In this document: one piece after another, positions 43,724 to 52,318 of the stretch | Position numbering within the stretch: the stretch's first letter is position 1 | How the letters are laid out: each line of letters opens with the position of its first letter | Source: Paenibacillus antri | Lineage (GTDB): Bacteria; Bacillota; Bacilli; Paenibacillales; YIM-B00363 | Assembly: GCF_005765165.1 (NCBI RefSeq) | Contig: NZ_VCIW01000024.1 | Span: 43,234 to 107,233 of the forward strand | Length of the DNA stretch: 64,000 nt | Reading direction: 5' to 3' | Made by a program: the position numbers and the translations under genes | The notes under the pieces: generated by a model | The model's database searches: none | The model's input: only the letters and a program-made list of their open reading frames with translations | What the model was told of the DNA's origin: nothing

Positions 43724-45244
43724 CTATTGCGTCGCAAGCTGCATGATTTTTTCTTGATCGGCGTCGGCGATCGCCAGTTCCCCTTTGATCTCGCCTTCGG
43801 CCATGACGTATACGCGATCGCTCATTCCGAGCACTTCGGGCAGCTCCGACGATATCATGATGATGCTCATGCCTTCCCGAATCAGCTTGTTCATGATCGA
43901 ATAGATTTCGAATTTAGCCCCGACGTCGATGCCCCGCGTCGGTTCGTCCAAGATCAGCAGCTTCGGCCCGACGAACAGCCACTTGCCGAGCGACACCTTC
44001 TGCTGGTTGCCGCCGCTTAATTTTCCGACCAATTGCACTACGGACGGCGCCTTGATATACATCGAGTTCTTGTATTCCGTCGCGACTTTCACTTCTTCGT
44101 TCTCGTTGATGATGCCGTTCGAGGCGATGCCGTACAGGTTCGCCGCGGAGATGTTGCTCTTAATGTCCTGGGCCAGGAACAGCCCGTTCCCCTTGCGATC
44201 TTCGGTGACGTACGCGATGCCCGCGCGAATCGCGTCGCTCGTATGCGCGAAGGCGCTCGGTTTGCCGTCGAGCAGCAGCTCGCCTTGCAGCTTGTATTCT
44301 TTGGGATTTCCGAAAATGCTCAGCGCCAACTCCGTCCGGCCCGAGCCCATCAAGCCCGCGATCCCGACGATCTCGCCTTTGCGTACGTGCAGGTCGACGT
44401 TCTTCGCGACCTTCCGGCCCAGCCCCGGATCGTATGCGCTCCAGTTCCGCAGCTCCAGAATTTTGTCGCCGAATTTCGAATCCGTCCGCTTGGGGTAGAT
44501 GTCCTCGATTTCGCGGCCGACCATGTTTTTAATGATCGCGTTCTCCGTAATCTCGCCCTTGGCGCCGTCCAACGTGCAGATCGTCCGCCCGTCGCGAAGC
44601 ACCGTCGCGGAATCCGCGATCGAGATCACTTCCTTCAACTTGTGGGAAATCATAATGCATGTGATGCCTTGCTGCTTCAGCTCCCGCAGCAGCTGCAGCA
44701 GATTTTCGCTGTCGTCCTCGTTCAACGCCGCCGTCGGCTCGTCCAAGATGAGCAGCTTTACGTCCTTGCTGAGCGCCTTCGCGATTTCGACGAGCTGCTG
44801 CTTGCCGACGCCGAGATCCTTCACGAGCGTCTCCGGATTGACGTTCAGCTTCACCTTCCGGAGCATCTCCTTCGCTTGAACGACCGTCCGGTTCCAGTCG
44901 ACGAGCTTGCCTCGCTTCACCTCGTTGCCGGCGAAGATGTTTTCGTATACCGTCAGATCGGGGAACAACGCCAACTCCTGATAGATGATCGCGACGCCCG
45001 CCTTCACGCTGTCCGTAATTTGATGGAACTGCTGCACGGCGCCTTCGAACACGATATCCCCTTCATACGTGCCGTAGGGATAGACGCCGCTGAGCACTTT
45101 CATCAGCGTCGATTTGCCCGCGCCGTTTTCCCCGACCAAGCAATGAATTTCGCCCTTCCTCACTTTGAAATTCACGTCGGCCAGCGCCTTCACTCCCGGA
45201 AATTCCTTGGAAATCTGTCGCATCTCCAATATCGATTCGCTCAT
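43724..45244 (-). CDS. Xylose-type ABC transporter ATP-binding protein (XylG/MmsA-like)
   Basis: A 506-residue protein with two fused ATPase domains. Domain one has Walker A GENGAGKST near residue 38, signature LGVGKQQLVEIAKAL and Walker B LLILDEPTAAL. Domain two has the degenerate Walker A GLMGSGRTEL, typical of CUT2 transporters, with signature LSGGNQQKVSLGKWL and Walker B LLILDEPTRGID. It powers sugar uptake with the permease and binding protein encoded on either side. A stable hairpin in the 93-base gap before it may set its level relative to the binding protein. Confidence 0.92.
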   Translation of the reverse strand: MSESILEMRQISKEFPGVKALADVNFKVRKGEIHCLVGENGAGKSTLMKVLSGVYPYGTYEGDIVFEGAVQQFHQITDSVKAGVAIIYQELALFPDLTVYENIFAGNEVKRGKLVDWNRTVVQAKEMLRKVKLNVNPETLVKDLGVGKQQLVEIAKALSKDVKLLILDEPTAALNEDDSENLLQLLRELKQQGITCIMISHKLKEVISIADSATVLRDGRTICTLDGAKGEITENAIIKNMVGREIEDIYPKRTDSKFGDKILELRNWSAYDPGLGRKVAKNVDLHVRKGEIVGIAGLMGSGRTELALSIFGNPKEYKLQGELLLDGKPSAFAHTSDAIRAGIAYVTEDRKGNGLFLAQDIKSNISAANLYGIASNGIINENEEVKVATEYKNSMYIKAPSVVQLVGKLSGGNQQKVSLGKWLFVGPKLLILDEPTRGIDVGAKFEIYSIMNKLIREGMSIIMISSELPEVLGMSDRVYVMAEGEIKGELAIADADQEKIMQLATQ

Positions 45245-45284
45245 GGTTCGCCGAACCCCCTCTCCCCTGCCGCTTTCGCAAGAG

Positions 45285-45322
45285 CGGAATAGCGATAGAA
45301 GTAAGGCTCTACCGCTATTCCG
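45285..45322 (-). other. Intercistronic hairpin between XylF-like and XylG-like genes
   Basis: CGGAATAGCG and CGCTATTCCG form a perfect 10-bp stem, extendable by six pairs (several G-U) to a 6-base loop. No U-tract follows on the minus strand, so it is more likely an mRNA-stabilising or attenuating element that protects the binding-protein mRNA than a full terminator. Confidence 0.5.
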
Positions 45323-45337
45323 TGCAGCGCTATAGTA

Positions 45338-46441
45338 TTACAACCCGGTGAACTCGCTTGCTTCGTAATATTCGGAATCGATCAGTTCGCTCTTTACGTT
45401 CGCTTTGTCGACGACGATGACGTCGGTTTGCTTCGCTTTCACTTCGACGACGCCGTTGTCGTAGGAGCCCGTCGTCTCCGGCGTATTGCCGTCGAGGATC
45501 GTCACCGCCATGCCCATCGCGTCTTTCACGAGCGTCCGTACGTCCTTAAATACCGTCATCGATTGCTTCTCGTCGATGATATATTGGATGGACGCCTTCT
45601 CCGCGTCTTGACCCGTCACGACGAAGCTGGATACTGCGCTGTCGGAACCGAATACGTCGGCGATCGAACGAGCCGTGCCGTCGTTCGGCGCAAGAATCGC
45701 GACATCGCCCTTCAGTGCCGCGCTTGCCGCCGTCAAGTGCGTTTGCGCTTTGTTTTTCGCTTCGCTCGGATCCCAGTTCGTCGTCACTTGGCCGATGATC
45801 TTGCTCATCTCGTCGCGGGACAACTCGGCCTTCTCCTTAAGCGCTTCCGCTTCGCTCGAGTTGGCGATCTTGAACGTGCCGTCGGCGAGCTTCGGCTGGA
45901 GCACGCTCCATGCGCCTTCGAAGAACAAGAACGCGTTATTGTCGGATGCCGCGCCCGCATACAAGTACAGCGGTACGCCGGAGCCTTGCGCGTTGTCGAT
46001 CAAGTATTGCCCCTGCGCCGCGCCGACCGCGACGCTATCGAACGTAACGTAGTAGTCCACCGCGTCCGTGTCGGTGATCAAGCGGTCGTACGCGATGACC
46101 GTAACGCCTTCCTTCTTCGCCGCTTCGACGGCCGCCGCCGCGGCCGCGCCGTCCTGCGGGCAGATGATCAAGACGTCGATGCCTTTATTGAGCAGCGTCT
46201 CGACGTTTTCCTTCTCCTTCGCGGACGAGCCTTGGCTGAACAAAATTTCGGTCGTGTACTCCGTGCCGGACAGCGCTTCCTTGAAGCGTTGTTCGTCCTG
46301 CACCCAACGCGGTTCGTCTTTCGTCGGCAGCACGATGCCTACGCTTACGTTGCCGCTCCCGCTTTGCCCGCACGCCGCGACGAGCGCGGAAACCACCATC
46401 ACGAGTAACAATAATGCCACTGGTTTCATAAATCTTTTCAT
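45338..46441 (-). CDS. Xylose-type ABC transporter substrate-binding lipoprotein (XylF/ChvE-like)
   Basis: A 367-residue periplasmic-binding protein of the RbsB/XylF class. The signal peptide ends in lipobox ALVAAC with a short Gly/Ser linker. VGIVLPTKDEPRWVQDE, the sugar-contact Arg in VIAYDRLITD, DYYVTFDSVAVG and VTGQDAEKASIQYI are typical of XylF/ChvE proteins. First gene of the transporter operon, behind a promoter that contains a cre-like site. It resembles the binding protein encoded at 47093-48217 and the sensor-associated protein at 51202-52179. Confidence 0.9.
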   Translation of the reverse strand: MKRFMKPVALLLLVMVVSALVAACGQSGSGNVSVGIVLPTKDEPRWVQDEQRFKEALSGTEYTTEILFSQGSSAKEKENVETLLNKGIDVLIICPQDGAAAAAAVEAAKKEGVTVIAYDRLITDTDAVDYYVTFDSVAVGAAQGQYLIDNAQGSGVPLYLYAGAASDNNAFLFFEGAWSVLQPKLADGTFKIANSSEAEALKEKAELSRDEMSKIIGQVTTNWDPSEAKNKAQTHLTAASAALKGDVAILAPNDGTARSIADVFGSDSAVSSFVVTGQDAEKASIQYIIDEKQSMTVFKDVRTLVKDAMGMAVTILDGNTPETTGSYDNGVVEVKAKQTDVIVVDKANVKSELIDSEYYEASEFTGL

Positions 46442-46487
46442 TCGACTTACCCCTCTCGGTCTAGTTCTTTTGTGTTGCTACACCGTA

Positions 46488-46524
46488 ACTATATCACCGG
46501 GCGAGGGGGTTGAAAGCGCTGTCG
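46488..46524 (-). promoter_or_regulatory. Promoter with overlapping cre-like site for the xylose-type transporter
   Basis: On the minus strand -35 TTTCAA (46510-46515), a 16-base spacer and -10 TATAGT (46488-46493) precede the XylF-like gene by about 45 bases. TGAAAGCGCTGTCG (46511-46524) matches the cre consensus at all but one fixed position and overlaps the -35, so CcpA binding would repress transcription when preferred sugars are present. Confidence 0.6.
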
Positions 46525-46587
46525 TATAGCACTCTTTTAATATCGTCTTCACTTTTTTAACCTGGGCTCGACGGCGAAGGCGGCAGC

Positions 46588-47014
46588 AGTCGGAGTTGCT
46601 CCGACTGCTGCGGGTTGAGCGGCCGGCTGCGGCCCATTAGTCGGAGTTTCTCCGACTGCAGCAGGCCGAACGGCCGGCCAAGGCCCATTAGTCGGAGTTG
46701 CTCCGACTGCAGAGGGCCGAACGGCCGGCCAAGGCCCTTTAGTCGGAGTTGCTCCGACTGCGGCAGGCCGAACGGCCGGCCAAGGCCCATTAGTCGGAGT
46801 TGCTCCGACTGCAGCAGGCCGAACGGCCGGCCAAGGCCCATTAGTCGGAGTTGCTCCGACTGCAGCGGGCCGAACGGCCGGCCAAGGCCCATTAGTCGGA
46901 GTTGCTCCGACTGCAGCCGGCCGAACGGCCGGCCAAGGCCCATTAGTCGGAGTTGCTCCGACTGCAGCGGGCCGAACGGCCGGCCAAGGCCCATTAGTCG
47001 GAGTTGCTCCGACT
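46588..47014. repeat. Nine tandem 51-bp repeats, each with a perfect AGTCGGAG hairpin
   Basis: The gene-free stretch 46442-47092 holds nine copies of AGTCGGAGTTGCTCCGACT (second copy TTTC at the loop), starting at 46588, 46639, 46690, 46741, 46792, 46843, 46894, 46945 and 46996, an exact 51-base period. Between them stands a second dyad, GGCCGAACGGCC, plus GGCCAAGGCCCATT. Copies differ at only a few bases, mainly after CTGCAG. Each unit can form two hairpins on either strand. Because 51 is divisible by three, long open frames appear on both strands, but there is no start signal or plausible protein. Near identity points to recent expansion. Confidence 0.9.
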
Positions 47015-47040
47015 GCAGCGGGCTCGACCGCTACAGTTCA

Positions 47041-47077
47041 TAAAAAAACAGCGCCGGATTCGAAAACCCGACGCTGT
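47041..47077 (-). terminator. Terminator of the sensor/second binding-protein operon
   Basis: On the minus strand ACAGCGTCGG pairs with CCGGCGCTGT (one G-U) and runs into TTTTTTTA. It lies 15 bases after the stop of the gene at 47093-48217. Confidence 0.8.
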
Positions 47078-47092
47078 GCGCTTCGTAAGCCG

Positions 47093-48217
47093 TCATTCTT
47101 TTACGTTCTTATACACGTCTTCCCTCGAATGAAAGCCGTCCGCGATGATCGTGTCGTCGATCGTCGCCCGGTCGACGGCGATCGGCGCCAGCAGGAGCGC
47201 CGGCACGTCGGCCTTCCCGTTCGGGATCGACCGGTTCGCCGTCACGGCGGCGCCCGACGCCAGCTTAACCGCCAGTTCTGCGGCCGCCTGCGCCAACGAC
47301 TGGATCGGCTTGTAGACCGTCATCGTCTGGGTGCCTTCGACGATATGCTGCGCCGCGGTCAAATCCGCGTCCTGGCCGGCGACCGGAACCTTGCCCGCCA
47401 GCCCGCGCGTCGCGAGCGCCTCGATGACGGCGTCCGCCGTCGCGTCGTTCGCGGCGATGACCGCGTCGATGGCGTTGCCGTTCGCTTCCAAAGCGGCTTG
47501 CATATTCTCGAACGCGTTCGCCGGCTCCCAGTTTTCCGTCCATTGGTCATACACGATTCGAATGTCCCCGCTGTCGATCCGCGGCTGCAGTACGTTGAAC
47601 ACGCCCTGCTTCAACAGGCGCGCGTTATTATCCGTCTCCGCGCCCCCAATGTACGCGTAATTCCCCCGCGGCGCCAGCTTCGTGATCGCTTCCGCCTGCA
47701 GCTCTCCGACCCGTACGTTGTCGAACGACACGTACATATCGACGTTCGCGTTGCGCACCAACCGGTCGTACGCCAGCACCTTCACGTCGGCGGCATGAGC
47801 TTTCTGCACGATCGTCGCCATCGCCTCGGCGTTGTGCGGCACGATGACGAGCAGGTCGACGCCGCGGCTGATCAGCGTCTCCGCCTGCGCGATCTGCAGC
47901 GCGTCGTCCCCATCCGCCGCCAGAATGTCCACTTCCGCGCCAAGCGCCTCCGCCGCCGCTTTGAACAAATCCCGGTCCTTCCGCCAACGCTCCTCCAGCA
48001 GCGTATCCATCGAGAAGCCGATCTTTACCGGGCCGTCGGCCGGCGGGCTTTCGCCGTCCGTCGGACGCTCCGCGGTCGGCGCCGGCTCCGAAGCGGCACC
48101 GCCGTCTCCGTTCTCTTCGCAGGAGACGAAGAGACAGGCCGACGCAAGCAGGAGCAGCGCAAGCCACGCCGTCCCGCCGCGAACGCGAGAACGATTCACG
48201 GTCCGGCCCCCTTTCAT
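47093..48217 (-). CDS. Second xylose-type sugar-binding lipoprotein
   Basis: A 374-residue RbsB/XylF-class binding protein. ATG 48217 overlaps the regulator stop (ATGA); a GTG at 48199 with AAAGGGGG upstream is an alternative start. The signal peptide ends in CLFVSC. VLAYDRLVRNANVDMYVSFDN and VAGQDADLTAAQHIVEG parallel the XylF-like protein encoded at 45338-46441. It has no permease or ATPase of its own between it and the regulator genes and is followed by a terminator. It may feed the same transporter with a different sugar or pass ligand to the sensor. Confidence 0.88.
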   Translation of the reverse strand: MKGGRTVNRSRVRGGTAWLALLLLASACLFVSCEENGDGGAASEPAPTAERPTDGESPPADGPVKIGFSMDTLLEERWRKDRDLFKAAAEALGAEVDILAADGDDALQIAQAETLISRGVDLLVIVPHNAEAMATIVQKAHAADVKVLAYDRLVRNANVDMYVSFDNVRVGELQAEAITKLAPRGNYAYIGGAETDNNARLLKQGVFNVLQPRIDSGDIRIVYDQWTENWEPANAFENMQAALEANGNAIDAVIAANDATADAVIEALATRGLAGKVPVAGQDADLTAAQHIVEGTQTMTVYKPIQSLAQAAAELAVKLASGAAVTANRSIPNGKADVPALLLAPIAVDRATIDDTIIADGFHSREDVYKNVKE

Positions 48218-49761
48218 TCTTTCGTCCCCTGCAGCAGCGCCTTCCGATATTCGGTGGGCGACAGCTCGCATAGCTTCTTGAACACCTTGCTGAAATAATT
48301 CGGATCGTGATACCCGACCTCGAACGTAATTTCCTTCAGGCTCTTCTCGGGGTCGGCCATCAGCTTCTTCGCCTTCTCGATGCGGCATTCCGTCAAGTAG
48401 TCGATGTAGTTGACGCCGAGCTGCTCCTTGAACATCTTGCTGATATAAAACGGGCTGAGTCCGACCCGCCTGCCGATCGCCTCCAGCGAAATATCCTCGT
48501 GGGAATGCTCCTCGATATACTGCTTGATCCGATAGATCGTATCCGGCGCTAAGCGATTATAATGCTCCGCATACGCCTTCTTCATTCGTTCCAGCAGGTG
48601 TCCGGTTTCGGCGCGAAGTTGCCGGAAATCTTGCGCTTGGAACGTATACGTCGGCGCTTCCGCCTCGATGCCGAGATCGTTCAGCGTGCGAGACGCGATC
48701 CACAGCAGCTCCAGCATGCGCTGCTGCGTCAGCACCAAATTCGCGCCTTCCCGCTCGTACCGTCCGATGACCTCCATTACGTTCTCCTGAACGGTATCCC
48801 AGTGCCCGAGCCGGATAGAGTCGAGCAGCTGCCTCTCCCGCTGCTTCGCGGCCTGACCGACGGAGAGACTGGCCGTTCCCTGCGCCGGAATGTCTTCATA
48901 GAATCGGTATTTAACGGCCATCGACGGGTCCATCGATGCGAGCAGCGATTCCTGATACGACTGGCGGATTTGGCCGAGCGAAGCGTACGGATTGCCGATC
49001 CCGACGAACCATCCCGATCCGGCGCCCGACGCGGCCGTCAACAGGCTCCGCGCCAAGGACATCGCCTGCGAGCGGAACGACCGATCGCTCTCGCGAAAGA
49101 CGATGATCGGGATGCGCCTGCCGTTCATCGCGCCGACCCAGCCGCTGCCCGCTTGCCGCACCTTCTCCTTCACAGCCGAATACGACGATTCGGAGCCAGG
49201 GGGCAGCAGCACGCTCATGACGAACATCTCGTTCGCGGTCCGAATGTCCAGAAGACCGAGCAGCTCCTCCAGATGCACTTCGTGCACATGATCGAACAGC
49301 AGCTGCGTCACGACGTCGGTTTCGACGAGCGGCATCGCCTTCCTCAGCGCCGCCTGCTGCTTCTCGTTCCGTTCGAGCGACTTCCGCTCCTCTTCGATCT
49401 GCTTCCTCGCCTTGTCGACCGTCTCCACGATTTCGCGCGCCTTGCTAGGCTTAAGCAAGTAATCCTTCACGCCGAGCTTGATCGCTTGACGGGCGTAATC
49501 GAACGTATCGAACGCCGTCACCATAATAAACCGAATGTCGGGAAAGTCGGCCGCGATCCGCTCCACCGCCTCGAGACCGTTCATCCCCGGCATCTTGATA
49601 TCCATTAAAATCAAGTCCGGCCGGAACGCCGCCGCCCGCTCCACCGCGATCTTCCCGTTCGACGCTTCCTCGATCTCGAGATCGGGACAGCCGTTCGATA
49701 AGATCGCGCGCAGCCCTTCCCGTTCGATCCGCTCGTCATCCACGATCAGGACCTTGAACAT
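48214..49761 (-). CDS. YesN-type response regulator of the xylose-type sensing module
   Basis: A 515-residue regulator. Receiver residues 1-120 have phosphoacceptor Asp54 in LILMDIKMPGMNG. A predicted coiled-coil (KARKQIEEERKSLERNEKQQ) follows, then a middle domain and an AraC HTH (LEAIGRRVGLSPFYISKMFK and NYFSKVFKKLCELSPTEYR). It overlaps the kinase gene by 26 bases and the second binding-protein gene by 4. By analogy with XylFII-LytS-YesN of clostridia, it should activate the XylFGH-like operon. Confidence 0.92.
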   Translation of the reverse strand: MFKVLIVDDERIEREGLRAILSNGCPDLEIEEASNGKIAVERAAAFRPDLILMDIKMPGMNGLEAVERIAADFPDIRFIMVTAFDTFDYARQAIKLGVKDYLLKPSKAREIVETVDKARKQIEEERKSLERNEKQQAALRKAMPLVETDVVTQLLFDHVHEVHLEELLGLLDIRTANEMFVMSVLLPPGSESSYSAVKEKVRQAGSGWVGAMNGRRIPIIVFRESDRSFRSQAMSLARSLLTAASGAGSGWFVGIGNPYASLGQIRQSYQESLLASMDPSMAVKYRFYEDIPAQGTASLSVGQAAKQRERQLLDSIRLGHWDTVQENVMEVIGRYEREGANLVLTQQRMLELLWIASRTLNDLGIEAEAPTYTFQAQDFRQLRAETGHLLERMKKAYAEHYNRLAPDTIYRIKQYIEEHSHEDISLEAIGRRVGLSPFYISKMFKEQLGVNYIDYLTECRIEKAKKLMADPEKSLKEITFEVGYHDPNYFSKVFKKLCELSPTEYRKALLQGTKE

Positions 49762-51205
49762 ACGCTTCGCTTCTCCTTGTTTTCGGTAATTTCAAGACGA
49801 TTTTCGTTCCCGCTCCGACGCCGCTCTCGATGTCCAGCACGTCCTCGACCGCATAAAACAGGCGCAGCCGCTTGACGACGTTGGCGAACCCGATGCCGGT
49901 CGAATGGCTTTCCGCTTCCGGCGACAGTCCTTCCAGCATTCTTTCCACGACGGACGGGGCGATGCCCGGCCCGTCGTCCTCGATCTCGACCGTTACCCGC
50001 TCCGGGCCGTCGGCGACCCGGAACCATATGACGCCCCCGTCCTCCCGGGGCTCGACCGCATGAATGACGGCGTTCTCCACGATCGGCTGCAGCGTCAGCC
50101 CCGGAAGCTGCACGTGCAGGCACGAGTCGTCGATGTCCGTATGAAATCGCAGCCGCTCCGAAAACCTCGCCTTCTGAATCTCGATATACTGCTGCAGCAC
50201 GCGCACCTCGTCGTATAACGTCACCGAGCGATCCAATCGCTTCAGATTGTAACGCAGCAGGCTGGCGACGTTGACGAGCAGATCGCTCGTCTCCTCCGAG
50301 CCTTCCAAGTAGGCTTTCTTGGAGATCGTATCCAGCGTGTTGAACAAGAAGTGCGGGTTGATTTGGCTTTGCAGACTGCGCAATTGGCTTTCTTGAAGCA
50401 GCAGCTTGCTTTGCTGGAGTTCCTTTTCCAATTGAGCCTTCTCTTGGATTTCTAGAAACAGATGGTTGATGTTGATCCGCATGCGATCGAACATCTTGGC
50501 GAGGAACGACATCTCGTCGTTCGACGCTACCTCGATCTTGAGGTCGAACCGTCCCCTGGACAGCTCCTTGGCCGCTTGGATCAAAGTGAATACCGGCTTC
50601 GTGATGCTGGACGAAAACCAATACGCGAACAGCGCCAGCGAAAACGTGATCAGCAGAAGCAGCCACAGACCTAGCCGCTTTAGCGCCTCCGACTGCTCGA
50701 TAATCCCGCGGTAGAACCGTTCGTACGTCTTCAACTCCTTGTCGATCAAGGCGAGCGTCATCTCCGAAATATACTTCGAGATGCGCGTCGCCTCCGAGAA
50801 CGTCCGACCCGACGCTTCCGCGTCCTTCAGATCGTGGAACAACAACGTTCGATCCGTCGTCTCGACGAGACTGTCGATCAGATGGAGATAACTGCTCATC
50901 TCGAAATCGTTGTCCGCGTTGCGGAGACGGCTCGCTTCGGACTTCGCCCGGAGCATGGCGTCTCGGCCCGCCTGCAGCTGCGCCAAGCGATCCGTCGTCG
51001 GCGACAACAAATAGTTGTTTAACGAAGCGACCAGCTGCTGACTCGCGACCGTCGCTTCGTTCATGCGCAGGTAGCGCTGCAAAATGTCGTTGTAACGGTC
51101 CTGCGTCTTCTGGTTGTAATAGGTCAGCGCGCCCCAGATGACCGCCATGATCGTAAGGACGACCGAGGCGAGAATCCATATTTTTTTCTGTATGCTCGTC
51201 GTCAT
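49736..51205 (-). CDS. LytS/YesM-type sensor kinase of the xylose-type sensing module
   Basis: A 489-residue kinase. The N-terminal helix (IWILASVVLTIMAVIWGAL), a helical periplasmic domain of about 150 residues without a Cache fold, a second helix (LGLWLLLLITFSLALFAYWF), HAMP, His_kinase motif LQSQINPHFLFNTLDT near residue 275, and an HATPase with N-box LQPIVENAVIHA and G-box DDGPGI. A helical sensor domain suits reading a partner binding protein rather than binding sugar directly. Its ATG overlaps the stop of the XylFII-like gene, in line with a sensor complex. Confidence 0.9.
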   Translation of the reverse strand: MTTSIQKKIWILASVVLTIMAVIWGALTYYNQKTQDRYNDILQRYLRMNEATVASQQLVASLNNYLLSPTTDRLAQLQAGRDAMLRAKSEASRLRNADNDFEMSSYLHLIDSLVETTDRTLLFHDLKDAEASGRTFSEATRISKYISEMTLALIDKELKTYERFYRGIIEQSEALKRLGLWLLLLITFSLALFAYWFSSSITKPVFTLIQAAKELSRGRFDLKIEVASNDEMSFLAKMFDRMRININHLFLEIQEKAQLEKELQQSKLLLQESQLRSLQSQINPHFLFNTLDTISKKAYLEGSEETSDLLVNVASLLRYNLKRLDRSVTLYDEVRVLQQYIEIQKARFSERLRFHTDIDDSCLHVQLPGLTLQPIVENAVIHAVEPREDGGVIWFRVADGPERVTVEIEDDGPGIAPSVVERMLEGLSPEAESHSTGIGFANVVKRLRLFYAVEDVLDIESGVGAGTKIVLKLPKTRRSEAYVQGPDRG

Positions 51206-52179
51206 GGGGCGTCCGTCGCCTTCCGCATGCGAACGTCGGTGAAATAGCCGTTCGTATCGAGCGGCACCGTCTCGCCGTCCAGCCAGCGCACCATCAGTTC
51301 GACGCTGCGACTCCCCATCGCTTCGGGCGACTGCTCGATCATGCCGTCCAGCTTCCCTTCCTTCAGGAGCGATGCCGATTCCGGGCCGTCGTCGAACGTA
51401 TAGATATGATAAGGCTCGATTCGCGAGCGCTTCCCGATTTCCTGTATCATGCTCTCGGCGATATTGGCGTTGAGCGCGACGAAGGCGTCCGCCTCGGGGT
51501 GCCGGTTCATGACGTCTCGCGTAGCGGCGATGACCTGCTCCCTCGGATCGGCCGTCTCCGTATACACCGTGACGATCTCAGGGTATTCGTGAAGCGCGTT
51601 CAGAACGCCGTCCAACCGCTGCTTCTGGTAATGCTGCTGCCGGCTGCCGCCGAGCAGGACGACCGTCCCTTCCGGCCCCATGTCGGCCGCCAGCTCCCGG
51701 CCGATCATCCGCCCTGCCGCATAATGATCGGACCCGACGTACGTCCTTCTTAGGCTTTCCTGCATCGGCACGTCGTTCGCCACCGTAATGACCGGGATGC
51801 CGTACAGACCCGCTTGGATTTTCGTCAGCGCCTTGAACTCCGCCGTGTCTAATCCTTGTACGATGATGCCGTCGACCTTCGAGGCGATGGCGAGTTCGAT
51901 CCGCTTCAGGAAATCGTCTTCGTTCTTGCCGTAGCTTCCCCATACCTGCAGGCCGACGTCGTCCTGCGCCGCCCGCTCCAGCGCTCCTGCGCCGACGCGA
52001 TCCCAGAACGGGGTCTCGAGCTCTTGCGTAATGAGCAGCAGACGATAACGAGCTTGCTGCTCGTCCAAGGCGCGCGGCAGCGGCCAGCCGGCGCGGAACG
52101 CCTGTCCCGCCGAGACGAACGTAAAATAGCATAGGACGAAACCGATCAATCCCAACAGGATGACAGCGGTTTTGCGCAA
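51202..52179 (-). CDS. Membrane-anchored sugar-binding sensor protein (XylFII-like)
   Basis: A 325-residue RbsB-type binding protein from TTG 52179 (AAGGAGGG at 7 bases). The N-terminal helix VILLGLIGFVLCYFTFV has no lipobox Cys after it, so the protein is anchored or secreted rather than a lipoprotein. LLITQELETPFWDRVGAGA and VDGIIVQGLDTAEF are typical of this fold. Gene order binding protein, kinase, regulator with overlapping ends matches clostridial XylFII-LytS-YesN, where XylFII binds xylose and activates LytS. The actual ligand here is not shown. Confidence 0.82.
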   Translation of the reverse strand: MRKTAVILLGLIGFVLCYFTFVSAGQAFRAGWPLPRALDEQQARYRLLLITQELETPFWDRVGAGALERAAQDDVGLQVWGSYGKNEDDFLKRIELAIASKVDGIIVQGLDTAEFKALTKIQAGLYGIPVITVANDVPMQESLRRTYVGSDHYAAGRMIGRELAADMGPEGTVVLLGGSRQQHYQKQRLDGVLNALHEYPEIVTVYTETADPREQVIAATRDVMNRHPEADAFVALNANIAESMIQEIGKRSRIEPYHIYTFDDGPESASLLKEGKLDGMIEQSPEAMGSRSVELMVRWLDGETVPLDTNGYFTDVRMRKATDAP

Positions 52180-52251
52180 AGCGACGCCCTCCTTCGACTG
52201 GATGACTTAGCTTCATCATATCATCTTCGGACGAATTCTCAATTCGATACG

Positions 52252-52287
52252 AAGGACACGTCTTCCCGTGTGGGAAAACGTGCCCTT
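52252..52287. other. Long hairpin between the Cthe_2159-type and XylFII-like genes
   Basis: A 16-bp stem (AAGGACACGTCTTCCC with GGGAAAACGTGCCCTT, two G-U/mismatch-type pairs) with a GTGT loop. No U-tract follows on either strand. It lies 32 bases after the stop of the gene at 52319-54211 and could be a weak or factor-assisted terminator. The rest of the 139-base gap shows nothing else. Confidence 0.5.
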
Positions 52288-52318
52288 CGGTGCGTGCGCC
52301 CGCCCGACCTCGAAACCG

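Noticed and set aside
42380..44020. A 546-codon plus-strand frame opposite the XylH/XylG-like genes
   Set aside because: Composition is Arg/Asp/His-rich, as expected of an antisense shadow in GC-rich DNA; the minus-strand genes carry clear transporter motifs.
46588..47014. CRISPR array
   Set aside because: The whole 51-base unit is repeated, without unique spacers, and no cas gene is nearby.
46557..47043. Long open frames on both strands (about 140 codons each) across the repeat array
   Set aside because: The 51-base unit is a multiple of three and lacks stops, so every copy stays open; no RBS, no credible protein composition, and both strands are equally open.
49746..51179. A 477-codon frame in another register on the minus strand over the LytS-like kinase
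   Set aside because: Shadow of the kinase gene; lacks domains, while the kinase frame has the full His_kinase/HATPase set.
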